Origin: Alphaproteobacteria bacterium
GTDB lineage: Bacteria; Pseudomonadota; Alphaproteobacteria; Sphingomonadales; Emcibacteraceae
Direction of reading: 5' to 3'
Length of the DNA stretch: 9,894 nt
Assembly: GCA_013152615.1 (NCBI GenBank)
Contig: JAADGA010000035.1
Location: 1-9,894, forward strand
Shown here: positions 1-6,030 of the stretch, in pieces
Layout of the letters: every line of letters begins with the position of its first letter
Position numbering within the stretch: position 1 is the stretch's first letter
The notes under the pieces: model-generated
Seen by the model: only the letters and a program-made list of their open reading frames with translations
What the model was told of the DNA's origin: nothing
The model's database searches: none
Made by a program: the position numbers and the translations under genes

Positions 1-40
1 TTAGCCATTTGCCTAAAAAATAGGCACTTCCGATAACGCG

Positions 41-68
41 TTGATATATATAATAAAAAAAAAGTCAA
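41..68 (-). promoter_or_regulatory. Candidate promoter reading out of the left edge
   Basis: On the minus strand TTGACT (68-63) is followed after 16 bases by TATCAA (46-41), inside an A/T-tract-rich stretch with runs of A and alternating TA. Transcription from it would start near position 34 and reach an ATG at 8-6 (ATG GCT AA...), which could open a gene leaving the window on the left. Only two codons of that gene are visible, so nothing can be said of its product. A 6-bp inverted repeat, TGCCTA/TAGGCA (10-15 and 22-27) with an A6 loop, lies just before that ATG. The -35 match is good and the -10 match is moderate; this is inference from sequence alone. Confidence 0.28.
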
Positions 69-161
69 GGCGCTTTTAATAAAGAATTTGATCCGGCCGC
101 AGAGTCGTTTCGGTGCTGAAATAAATTATCGTGGGTCTTCTGTGTACAAGTTAACCGGATG

Positions 162-196
162 AAAAACCCTAACCCCATAGGGTTCAAGGTTTTTTT
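162..196 (-). terminator. Probable folB terminator (possibly bidirectional)
   Basis: Read on the minus strand, AACCCT (184-179), an 8-base loop and AGGGTT (170-165) form a 6-bp hairpin that runs directly into further T residues (164-162). It starts 54 bases after the folB stop codon. On the plus strand the same hairpin is followed, five bases on, by a run of seven T (190-196), so it could work in both directions. The stem has only three G-C pairs, so it is weaker than the bc1 operon terminator near 5990. The rest of 1-237 has no convincing gene. Confidence 0.5.
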
Positions 197-237
197 CTGT
201 AACAATCATCAGTTTAGCCAAAAATAGCCAAGAGCCG

Positions 238-642
238 CTATTTACGGTATCTTTCTATTTCGATGCCGACACTGGCGGTATTCGCCAGCGCCTCCAGCTT
301 TTCAACCCGCACTCTGACACATAAAATCCGGGCGTCCTGCAGACTCATTTCCGCAATATTTTCCGCCAGCGTCTCTACCAGATGGACATGGCCCGATTTG
401 ACAATGATCTCGATAGCGGCGGCAATTTTTTCATAACAAACGACATTATTAATATCATCATTGAGCATCTTGGTATTTTCAATAACCGACAGATCGACAT
501 TGATACGGATTTTCTGCGGATGGTTTTTCTCATGATTATAGACCCCGATATAGCTGTCAAGGACCAGATCACGGATAAACACATGGCGGATCGAACGAGA
601 GCCGTCGGCAAATTTCAGCGGGGTCAGGTTACTGGCTTTCAT
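238..642 (-). CDS. folB: Dihydroneopterin aldolase (FolB)
   Basis: Cytosolic enzyme of folate synthesis that cleaves 7,8-dihydroneopterin to 6-hydroxymethyl-7,8-dihydropterin and glycolaldehyde. The 134-residue protein covers the whole family fold plus an N-terminal extension of about 20 residues. The characteristic opening IRDLVLDSYIGVYNHE (residues 23-38) ends in Glu38, where the family has its first active-site Glu. Tyr70 (in VVCYEK), Glu90 (in LVETLAENIA) and Lys115 (in VEKLEALANT) align with the conserved catalytic or substrate-binding Tyr, Glu and Lys. The C-terminal SVGIEIER strand is typical. FolX-type epimerases are related, but the residues fit an aldolase. The ribosome site before the ATG at 642 is weak (CCGGAATATT). 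The gene follows the CDGSH gene by 98 bases on the same strand, so read-through is possible but a promoter of its own is not excluded. Confidence 0.9.
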   Translation of the reverse strand: MKASNLTPLKFADGSRSIRHVFIRDLVLDSYIGVYNHEKNHPQKIRINVDLSVIENTKMLNDDINNVVCYEKIAAAIEIIVKSGHVHLVETLAENIAEMSLQDARILCVRVRVEKLEALANTASVGIEIERYRK

Positions 643-740
643 AATATTCCGGTCAGCTTGGTTGAGATATTCCTGCCCCTAGGTAATATGAAATCACTGG
701 TTTGGCAAATATTTTCTATGAATAGATCAAAGTTTCAGGG

Positions 741-983
741 TCAGGCCGGTACGGTATCCGTCTTGTGGCTGCCGTCACAATAGGGGCGGGTATGCGACCT
801 GCCGCAGCCACAAATATGAATGGTTTGATCCCGGCCAAAAGTCACGATCTCCGGTAAAATGTCGCTGCCCTTGTGGCTGCCGTCACAATAGGGACCGTTT
901 GCCGACCGGCCACACATACAGAAGGCCAGTTTATCGTCTGCCTTGACCTTGATTTCAAAGGGTTCATTCTGCCATTTTGTCAT
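741..983 (-). CDS. Tandem CDGSH iron-sulfur domain protein
   Basis: An 80-residue soluble protein with two complete CDGSH (mitoNEET-type) cluster motifs: C22-x-C24, then C33-D-G-S-H37; and C58-x-C60, then C69-D-G-S-H73. Each three-Cys-one-His set is known to bind a labile [2Fe-2S] cluster, so two clusters are expected. There is no membrane segment or signal peptide, so a cytosolic redox or cluster-transfer role is likely, with the physiological partner unknown. The start at 983 is preceded by a good ribosome site (AAGGAG, seven bases upstream). The gene follows the glutathionyl-hydroquinone reductase gene by 29 bases and probably ends the DoxX-GST-CDGSH operon. The coding DNA of the two PYCDGSHK segments is identical over 24 bases, unusual for an internal repeat that otherwise differs. 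Confidence 0.9.
   Translation of the reverse strand: MTKWQNEPFEIKVKADDKLAFCMCGRSANGPYCDGSHKGSDILPEIVTFGRDQTIHICGCGRSHTRPYCDGSHKTDTVPA
762..893 (-). repeat. Exact 24-base direct repeat inside the CDGSH gene
   Basis: Positions 762-785 and 870-893 carry the same 24 bases (plus strand CTTGTGGCTGCC...), 108 bases apart, i.e. 36 codons in the same frame. They encode the PYCDGSHK end of each iron-sulfur motif. Protein conservation alone does not require identical synonymous codons, so a recent domain duplication, gene conversion or codon bias could explain it. Confidence 0.85.
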
Positions 984-1012
984 TGTCTTCTCCTTAATTC
1001 AGGGTGATGCTT

Positions 1013-2008
1013 TCAGGATGATGTTTTTTGGGTGATAACAGACCGGTTATGGGGCATGGTATAATCCACTTCCGGGCCGAGGGGCACCACCCGGGTCGGA
1101 TTGATCGTCGGGTGGCTGGTATAATAATGCTGTTTGATATGGCTCATATTGACTGTCCGGCTGATCCCCGGCTGCTGGTACAGATCACGGACATAGTTTG
1201 AAAGAGCGGGATAGTCACTGATGCGTTTCAGATTACATTTAAAATGGCCAACATAGACCGGGTCAAAGCGGATCAGCGTGGTAAAAAGCCGCCAGTCGGC
1301 CTCGGTAATCTGCGGGCCGGTCAGGTAACGCCGGTGTGACAAAATCCCTTCCAGCCAGTCCAGACTGTCAAACAGCGGCCGGACCGCTTCCTGGTAAGCG
1401 GCCTGAGAGGTGGCAAAGCCGGCCTGGTAAACCCCGTTATTGATCGTCGGGTAAATCCGGGCATTGAGGCGGTCAATTTCCGGGCGTAATTCAGACGGAT
1501 AGTAATCACCGGCGGCGGCACCGACGGCATCAAAGCCACGGTTGAACATGCGGATAATTTCGGAGGATTCATTGGAGACAATGGTGGCGGTTTTCTTGTC
1601 CCACAGCAGCGGAATCGTGACCCGGCCACTATAATCATGCTGTGCCGAGGTATAAACCTGATGAAGATAATCAGCATTATTGATACAGTCTTTGATCACG
1701 CCGTCACCGTCAGCAAACGTCCAGCCATGCGCCCCCATATGCGGGTTGACGACCGAGAGCGAGACCATGGATTTCAGTCCCTTCAGCACCCGGAAAATAA
1801 GGGTGCGCTGCGCCCACGGGCAGGCATAGGACACATAAAGATGATAGCGCCCGGCTTCAGCCCGGAAGCCGCCAACACCCGTCGGTCCCGGTGCGCCGTC
1901 AGCAGTAATCCAGTTGCGGAACCGGGCATCCTTGCGGATAAACCGGCCTTTGGTGGCCTTGGTGTCATACCATTGATCATGCCACTTGCCGTCAATAAGC
2001 AATCCCAT
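1013..2008 (-). CDS. yqjG: Glutathionyl-hydroquinone reductase (YqjG/Xi-class GST)
   Basis: Cytosolic Xi-class glutathione transferase that reduces glutathionyl-hydroquinones to free hydroquinones with glutathione, helping to clear quinone adducts. The 331 residues match the usual length (about 328 in E. coli YqjG), and the N-terminus (MGLLIDGKWHDQWYDTK) follows the family closely, supporting the start at 2008. The catalytic Cys63 sits in the CPWA motif (YHLYVSYACPWAQR), the same number as in E. coli. SNESSEIIRMFN (145-156) is the glutathione-binding end of the thioredoxin-like domain. Tyr194 (NNGVYQAGFATSQ) and Tyr295 (IKQHYYTSH) correspond to the conserved substrate-site tyrosines, and TEADWRLFTTLIRFDPVY (235-252) is the C-domain signature. 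The DoxX stop and this ATG are separated by one base, so translation is probably coupled; no strong ribosome site is seen. Confidence 0.93.
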   Translation of the reverse strand: MGLLIDGKWHDQWYDTKATKGRFIRKDARFRNWITADGAPGPTGVGGFRAEAGRYHLYVSYACPWAQRTLIFRVLKGLKSMVSLSVVNPHMGAHGWTFADGDGVIKDCINNADYLHQVYTSAQHDYSGRVTIPLLWDKKTATIVSNESSEIIRMFNRGFDAVGAAAGDYYPSELRPEIDRLNARIYPTINNGVYQAGFATSQAAYQEAVRPLFDSLDWLEGILSHRRYLTGPQITEADWRLFTTLIRFDPVYVGHFKCNLKRISDYPALSNYVRDLYQQPGISRTVNMSHIKQHYYTSHPTINPTRVVPLGPEVDYTMPHNRSVITQKTSS

Positions 2009-2009
2009 G

Positions 2010-2414
2010 CTATTGTCCGGCTACCCGGCGGCGGGAAAAATAATGATCCAGCGAAAACGCCCCGGCACCGTGGGCTACCAGAAATAAAAATCCACCGGCA
2101 ATGGCGACATTTTTCATAAACATGATAAACTGGATTTCGTTGCTGAAATCAGAATGAAAAATTGCCGCCGTGATCAGGCTGAACCCTGCCATAGCCAGAG
2201 CAACCAGCCGGGTCTGCCAGCCAATGATTATCGCCAGCGAAAAGCCGACCTCAAATAAAATGGTGACCGGTAACAGGCTGCCGGGGACTCCTTTGGCTTC
2301 CATATAGCTTTGGGTGCCGTGGTAAGCCGCAATCTTGCCCAGACCCGCAACCAGAAAAAGCAGGGAAATGAGCACACGCCCGACCGGCGCGGCAACAGAG
2401 TGATAGTTAAGCAT
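2010..2414 (-). CDS. DoxX family membrane protein (YqjF-like)
   Basis: A 134-residue inner-membrane protein of the DoxX family. Four hydrophobic segments are visible (about residues 8-30, 43-63, 67-87 and 99-118), with the family-type early segment VGRVLISLLFLVAGLGKI and a late FMKNVAIAGGFLFLVAHG. The family has been linked to quinone, thiosulfate or thiol redox processes, but the activity of this member is unknown. The open frame extends upstream to 2519, but the start at 2414 is chosen because GGAGAAGGA lies just before it and because the extra 35 residues would cover the promoter region and do not resemble the family. It is the first gene of the operon with the hydroquinone reductase, as in the adjacent yqjF-yqjG pair of E. 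coli, and is divergent from the LysR gene. Confidence 0.88.
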   Translation of the reverse strand: MLNYHSVAAPVGRVLISLLFLVAGLGKIAAYHGTQSYMEAKGVPGSLLPVTILFEVGFSLAIIIGWQTRLVALAMAGFSLITAAIFHSDFSNEIQFIMFMKNVAIAGGFLFLVAHGAGAFSLDHYFSRRRVAGQ

Positions 2415-2439
2415 GCTAAATCCTTCTCCAGTAAATTTT

Positions 2440-2453
2440 ATTATGATCATAAT
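2440..2453. promoter_or_regulatory. 14-bp perfect palindrome in the doxX leader
   Basis: ATTATGATCATAAT is a perfect inverted repeat. It lies 25 bases upstream of the doxX ATG and downstream of the candidate -10 element, so in the predicted 5' leader. A protein bound here could block transcription of the operon. Which regulator, if any, binds is unknown; the neighbouring LysR protein is one candidate. Confidence 0.35.
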
Positions 2454-2472
2454 TGTCTGTTGTGACCACATC

Positions 2473-2500
2473 ACGATATTAATAGTTGCGGCGATATCAA
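2473..2500 (-). promoter_or_regulatory. Candidate promoter of the doxX-yqjG-CDGSH operon
   Basis: On the minus strand TTGATA (2500-2495), a 16-base spacer and TATCGT (2478-2473) match sigma-70 elements at 5 of 6 and 4 of 6 positions. The predicted transcript would begin near 2466 and have a leader of about 50 bases. An overlapping alternative is TTGTCA (2519-2514) with TATCGC 17 bases on. This is a sequence match only. Confidence 0.45.
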
Positions 2501-2506
2501 TAAACA

Positions 2507-2535
2507 GTGATAATGACAACTCTTTGTTCTATAAA
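2507..2535 (+). promoter_or_regulatory. Candidate promoter of the LysR gene
   Basis: GTGATA (2507-2512), a 17-base spacer and TATAAA (2530-2535) form a plausible sigma-70 promoter. Transcription would start about 2542, only some 7 bases before the ATG at 2550. This fits the lack of any Shine-Dalgarno sequence there and suggests a nearly leaderless mRNA. The -10 element lies inside the inverted repeat at 2526-2542. Confidence 0.4.
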
Positions 2536-2542
2536 TAAGAAC
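2526..2542. promoter_or_regulatory. LysR-type operator candidate (GTTCT-N7-AGAAC)
   Basis: A perfect 5-bp inverted repeat with a 7-base centre, containing the T-N11-A arrangement usual for LysR recognition sites. It covers the candidate -10 element of the LysR gene, so binding there would be expected to repress the regulator's own transcription. It also lies just upstream of the candidate -35 region of the divergent doxX operon, where an activator could contact RNA polymerase. Assignment to this LysR protein is inferred from position. Confidence 0.45.
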
Positions 2543-2549
2543 TATATCA

Positions 2550-3488
2550 ATGGGTCAACTGGAAGACATGGACACGTTCGTCCGCATTATTGATGCCGGC
2601 AGCATAAGTCAGGCCGCCCATCAGCTCGGGCTGGTCAAATCCGCGGTCAGCCGCCGCCTGAGCGACCTTGAACTCCGGCTTGGGGTTCAACTGCTCACCC
2701 GGACCACGCGCCAGTCGAGCCTGACCGAAGCCGGCCAGCATTATTACCGGAAATCGCAGCAGATTCTGGCCGATGTTGCGGAAATTAATGCCGCCACCTC
2801 AAATACCCGCCATACGCTCACCGGGGTATTGAAAATATCGGTACCACTTTCCTTTGGCCTGCTGCATCTGGCCCCGGCAATAAATATCTTTGCCGACCGC
2901 CATCCCGGCCTGATCATTCATATGGATTTCAATGACCGTCAGGTTGATTTGATTGAAGAAGGCTTTGATATTGCCATCCGCATCGCCAATCTTGGCGATT
3001 CGAGCCTCATTGCCAGAAAGCTCGCGCCGATCCGCCGCATTTTATGTGCCAGCCCCGGCTATCTGGCGCACCGGGACCCGCCGCAGAAACCGGATGACCT
3101 GAAGCATCATCATCTGCTGCATTATGCCAACGCCCGAAATCGTACCTGGCATTTTACCGGTCCCGGCGGCCGTTATCATGCCGTCACCTTTGGCGCCAGC
3201 ATGATTGCCAATAATGGTGATTTTCTCAAGCAGGCGGCGCTGGAAGATCACGGTATCATCCTGTCGCCGACTTTTATCGTCTGGCAGGAAATTAGCGCAG
3301 GCACGTTGATCCCTCTCATGGATGATTATCCCTGTTCCGGGCTGAACGCCTATGCGGTTTATCCCCGGACCCGTCATCTGCCCTATCGGGTGCGGGTGCT
3401 GATTGATTATCTCAAAGGGGTATTTGGCGGCGAGCCTTACTGGGACAAGGGGGTAAATAATACTTCCGCAGCGGATGATATTGTCTGA
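2550..3488 (+). CDS. LysR-family transcriptional regulator
   Basis: A 312-residue regulator with the N-terminal winged helix-turn-helix (about residues 5-65; core GSISQAAHQLGLVKSAVSRR) and a periplasmic-binding-protein-like effector domain (about 92-300). The sequence style (MDTFVRIIDAGS..., LLTRTTR) suggests the CrgA/DmlR-like branch rather than E. coli YhaJ. The start at 2550 leaves six residues before MDTFVR, as is usual in this family; no ribosome site precedes it, whereas GGAAGA precedes the in-frame ATG at 2568, which remains possible. It is divergent from the doxX-yqjG-CDGSH operon, the usual arrangement for a LysR protein and its target, so it probably controls that operon and itself. 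The effector cannot be told from sequence; a quinone-like or electrophilic compound is a guess from the targets. Confidence 0.9.
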   Translation: MGQLEDMDTFVRIIDAGSISQAAHQLGLVKSAVSRRLSDLELRLGVQLLTRTTRQSSLTEAGQHYYRKSQQILADVAEINAATSNTRHTLTGVLKISVPLSFGLLHLAPAINIFADRHPGLIIHMDFNDRQVDLIEEGFDIAIRIANLGDSSLIARKLAPIRRILCASPGYLAHRDPPQKPDDLKHHHLLHYANARNRTWHFTGPGGRYHAVTFGASMIANNGDFLKQAALEDHGIILSPTFIVWQEISAGTLIPLMDDYPCSGLNAYAVYPRTRHLPYRVRVLIDYLKGVFGGEPYWDKGVNNTSAADDIV

Positions 3489-3494
3489 CAACAG

Positions 3495-3558
3495 AGACGG
3501 CCAACCGGTCAAAGTCCGGGGGGGAAATTATCCACGGGATTTTACCGGTTGGCCGACT
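3495..3558. repeat. Long inverted repeat between convergent genes
   Basis: CGGCCAACCGGT (3498-3509) and ACCGGTTGGCCG (3544-3555) are perfect 12-bp inverted arms around a 34-base centre. Past one mismatch the pairing continues for two more bases on each side. The element sits seven bases after the LysR stop codon, between two convergent genes. No T-run follows on either strand, so it is not a standard intrinsic terminator, though it could protect or end the LysR transcript. A small mobile-element remnant or a protein-binding site are alternatives. Confidence 0.6.
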
Positions 3559-3562
3559 TAAA

Positions 3563-3598
3563 AATTACCTGATCACTTCCTGCTGTCACAGGATCAGG
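3563..3598 (-). terminator. Probable terminator of the chemoreceptor gene
   Basis: Minus-strand CCTGATC (3598-3592), a 17-base loop and GATCAGG (3574-3568) form a hairpin immediately after the chemoreceptor stop codon, followed by TAATTTTTA. The loop is long but contains a small internal pairing (CTGT/ACAG). Position and U-rich tail favour an intrinsic terminator; the 7-bp stem makes it moderate in strength. Confidence 0.45.
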
Positions 3599-3602
3599 GC
3601 GG

Positions 3603-5750
3603 TTACAAAGTACGTATATTCGCCAGGAAATCATCCACTACGGTTGAGATTGTCCGGGCATTGCTGCTGACCTCATTGGCGGCACCATTGACATTTTCGG
3701 CAATCCTTTTGGTTTCTGACGCCCCGGTTGAGACATCGACAATAACCGTGGTCACTTCCTGAGAGCCTTTTGCCGCTTCCTGAACATTGCGGGCAATCTC
3801 TGCGGTCGCCGCGTTCTGTTGCTCGACAGCAGCTGAAATCGAGGTGGCAATATCATTGGTTTCGGCAATAATATTACGAATATCCTCAACCGCCGTGACC
3901 GCATCGCGGGACGACGCCTGCACCGCACTGACATGACCGCTGATTTCCTCTGTGGCCCGGGAGGTCTGGGTCGCCAGTGTCTTGACCTCGCTGGCGACAA
4001 CGGCAAAGCCCTTACCGGCCTCACCGGCCCGTGCGGCCTCAATGGTGGCGTTAAGCGCCAGCAGATTGGTCTGTTCGGCAATATCATTGATCAGCTTGAC
4101 CACATCAACAATCAGCGCGGTCGTCTCGGTCAGCGATGACATGGTTGTCATGGTGTCCCCGGCCTGTTTGACCGCGCGCCGGGTAATTTCAGTTGACTGG
4201 CCAAGTTGGCGGCTGATCTCACTAACCGATGCCGACATTTCTTCAGAAGCCGAGGCAACGGTGTTGATATTTGTTGTTGATTCTTCTGCTGCCGCCGCCG
4301 CTGTGGTGCTGGAGGCACCGGTCTGTTCGGCGATCCCCGCCATGCTGCCGGCGGAACTCAACAGTTGTGAAGATGTCGCCGACATCGCTTGCAGCGCCGA
4401 AGATACCTTGCTGTCAAAGTCTTTAATCAGGGCGTCAATTTTTTGCGACCGCTGTTGATGCCGCACGGTCTGTTCACGGTCCCGCTCCAGTTTTTCCTGC
4501 TGAAGCTCGCGATCCTTTTCCTCGGCTTCCCGGTCATGCTGACGCTGCAATTTCCTGGCTTCGCGGGCCTCTAGTTCCAGCTCCTGCTGATGAAGCGCTC
4601 CCTGCTGGAATCCCTGAACATTTCTGGCCATCTCCCCGATTTCACTGCCAAGATCAGTATGGGTCACCTCGGCCTCCAGATTCCCGTTGGATATTTCAGC
4701 CATACTCCGTTGAATACGCCGCAGTGGAATGGTTATCGATCCGGCAATTTTAAACGAGACATAGCCGACGACAATGCCAAGGGAAATGGTCAGGATCAAT
4801 AACTCCCAGAAAGCGGAACGGGCATTGGCGGTAAGTTTGTCTTCTTTGGCTTTGATGACTTCGATAAATTTATTTTCTATCTTGTGATAAAGATTGATTT
4901 TTCTGGTTATGGCATCAAACCACTCAGCCCCGGAAACCCCGCTCCCTGAGACATTGGGATAATTTTTCAATACATAGGCCTGTAATTCATTAACTCTTTC
5001 AACTTCAGGACTGCTGAGCAGCGTGGCGGCATAGGCCTTCATACTCTTGTCTGCATTGGCCCGGAAACTTTTCATATAAGTATTTTGCTGGGCAATCGTG
5101 GCGACGAATTTGTTATAGGTTGGCAGGGAAAAATTACCGGCTCCAAAGCCATCCGCGCCCATTGCCCGTTCCTGACCGGCCCGTTCCTTGGCCTCAAGCA
5201 AATCAATATAGGCCATGACATCCCGCACCATGACCGGACTATGGGAAAAATTCTGAATATCTTTGATCATATTCAGCAGCTTGTTGATTGTCCCGGTGTA
5301 ATATTTTACCATTTGACCGATATTCAGGTCCAACGCTTTCACTCCGGCGCGTTTTGCTGTCAACTGATTCAGGGCGCCGCGCGCGGTGGCGGTGGTTTTG
5401 GCCAGACCGGGGCTGATGGCCGCTATATTCAATGAGGATATTTTAGTGGTAAAAGCCTTGAGCATGCGATCACTGAGCTGATACTGGGCATCAATTCTGG
5501 TGGTAAAGCTCCGGGACGCCTTGGTGCCGATATAACCGGCGGAGGTCCCGCGTTCTTTTTGGAGTTCATGAATGAGATCGCTGATCTTCGGCGTGAAATT
5601 GGCAAGGGTCTGAAGAACTTCCAAATTTTTCGACTGGTGGTATAAACCCACCATCATATAGGCCGAAATAAATATGAAAAGTGTGAATGTGATGGAGATA
5701 ACGATCAAAATTCTTGATTTTATCGTATATTTATTGAGCCATTCCAACAT
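3603..5750 (-). CDS. Methyl-accepting chemotaxis protein with NIT-type sensor domain
   Basis: A 715-residue inner-membrane chemoreceptor that would signal through CheW/CheA. Order: membrane segment 1 (about 14-36); periplasmic all-helical domain (about 44-310) with [20 protein letters not shown] near its start, the hallmark of nitrate/nitrite-sensing (NIT) domains; membrane segment 2 (about 315-334); HAMP (about 335-385); a highly charged E/R/Q/K coiled coil (385-437); and the cytoplasmic signalling domain (440-715) with the conserved hairpin tip around 558-590 ([16 protein letters not shown]). There is no C-terminal CheR-binding pentapeptide. The start at 5750 has AGGA eight bases upstream and gives a normal short cytoplasmic N-terminus. 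It is transcribed alone, with no chemotaxis genes visible nearby. The ligand is inferred from the domain type, which also occurs in proteins not shown to bind nitrate. Confidence 0.93.
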   Translation of the reverse strand: MLEWLNKYTIKSRILIVISITFTLFIFISAYMMVGLYHQSKNLEVLQTLANFTPKISDLIHELQKERGTSAGYIGTKASRSFTTRIDAQYQLSDRMLKAFTTKISSLNIAAISPGLAKTTATARGALNQLTAKRAGVKALDLNIGQMVKYYTGTINKLLNMIKDIQNFSHSPVMVRDVMAYIDLLEAKERAGQERAMGADGFGAGNFSLPTYNKFVATIAQQNTYMKSFRANADKSMKAYAATLLSSPEVERVNELQAYVLKNYPNVSGSGVSGAEWFDAITRKINLYHKIENKFIEVIKAKEDKLTANARSAFWELLILTISLGIVVGYVSFKIAGSITIPLRRIQRSMAEISNGNLEAEVTHTDLGSEIGEMARNVQGFQQGALHQQELELEAREARKLQRQHDREAEEKDRELQQEKLERDREQTVRHQQRSQKIDALIKDFDSKVSSALQAMSATSSQLLSSAGSMAGIAEQTGASSTTAAAAAEESTTNINTVASASEEMSASVSEISRQLGQSTEITRRAVKQAGDTMTTMSSLTETTALIVDVVKLINDIAEQTNLLALNATIEAARAGEAGKGFAVVASEVKTLATQTSRATEEISGHVSAVQASSRDAVTAVEDIRNIIAETNDIATSISAAVEQQNAATAEIARNVQEAAKGSQEVTTVIVDVSTGASETKRIAENVNGAANEVSSNARTISTVVDDFLANIRTL

Positions 5751-5785
5751 TGTAAATATCCTAACTGCTTTATTTTATTCTGACC

Positions 5786-5797
5786 CTGAATATTCAG
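5786..5797. promoter_or_regulatory. 12-bp palindrome upstream of the chemoreceptor
   Basis: CTGAATATTCAG is a perfect palindrome 35 bases before the chemoreceptor ATG, about where a transcription start or -10 region would lie. Upstream on the minus strand TTGCCG (5822-5817) is followed after 16 bases by TATCTG (5800-5795), a weak promoter match that overlaps the palindrome. An operator is possible but unproven. The rest of 5798-5973 shows no convincing gene. Confidence 0.3.
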
Positions 5798-5973
5798 ATA
5801 ATTTCTTGCTCTATCCCGGCAAAAATATACCCGTATGACCAGACATACCCTGGGAGTAGGTGTAAGACATGGATATTTCTAAATGGTTAAGAGGATATCT
5901 ATATTTTTACATAATTTAAGGATATTGCTTCATTAATCCTGAAGGGTGTTCACTCTCCGATAAAAGCCGCCTG

Positions 5974-6001
5974 AAAAAAAAGGCCGCCCGCAGGCGACCT
6001 T
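5974..6001 (-). terminator. Rho-independent terminator of the bc1 operon
   Basis: On the minus strand AAGGTCGCC, loop TGCG, GGCGGCCTT form a 9-bp stem (one G-T wobble, six G-C pairs) followed by a run of T (eight including the stem end). It begins 30 bases after the cytochrome c1 stop codon and is the clearest intrinsic terminator in the window. Confidence 0.9.
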
Positions 6002-6030
6002 GTAAATTATAATGCAGTGCCGACAACCTG

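Noticed and set aside
159..227. Plus-strand ORF of 22 codons beginning MKNPNPIGF
   Set aside because: It is made largely of the folB terminator hairpin and T-run and has no ribosome site.
382..783. Plus-strand open frame opposite folB and the end of the CDGSH gene
   Set aside because: It spans the reverse complement of two identified genes and an intergenic gap, with no ribosome site or family features.
1637..2119. Plus-strand open frame of 160 codons opposite the hydroquinone reductase and DoxX genes
   Set aside because: It lies antisense to two well-supported genes and crosses their boundary, with no recognisable protein features.
2415..2519. Upstream extension of the DoxX gene to an ATG at 2519
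   Set aside because: It would add 35 residues unlike the family and run through the promoter candidates and the palindrome; the start at 2414 has a clear ribosome site.
2550..3488. Naming the LysR protein yhaJ because of its yqjF/yqjG-like neighbours
   Set aside because: The N-terminal sequence looks like the CrgA/DmlR-like branch and not like E. coli YhaJ, so only the family is claimed.
3952..4458. Plus-strand open frame of 168 codons opposite the chemoreceptor signalling domain
   Set aside because: It is antisense to a clearly conserved coding region, has a low-complexity Ala/Ser/Val composition produced by the reverse complement, and resembles no protein family.
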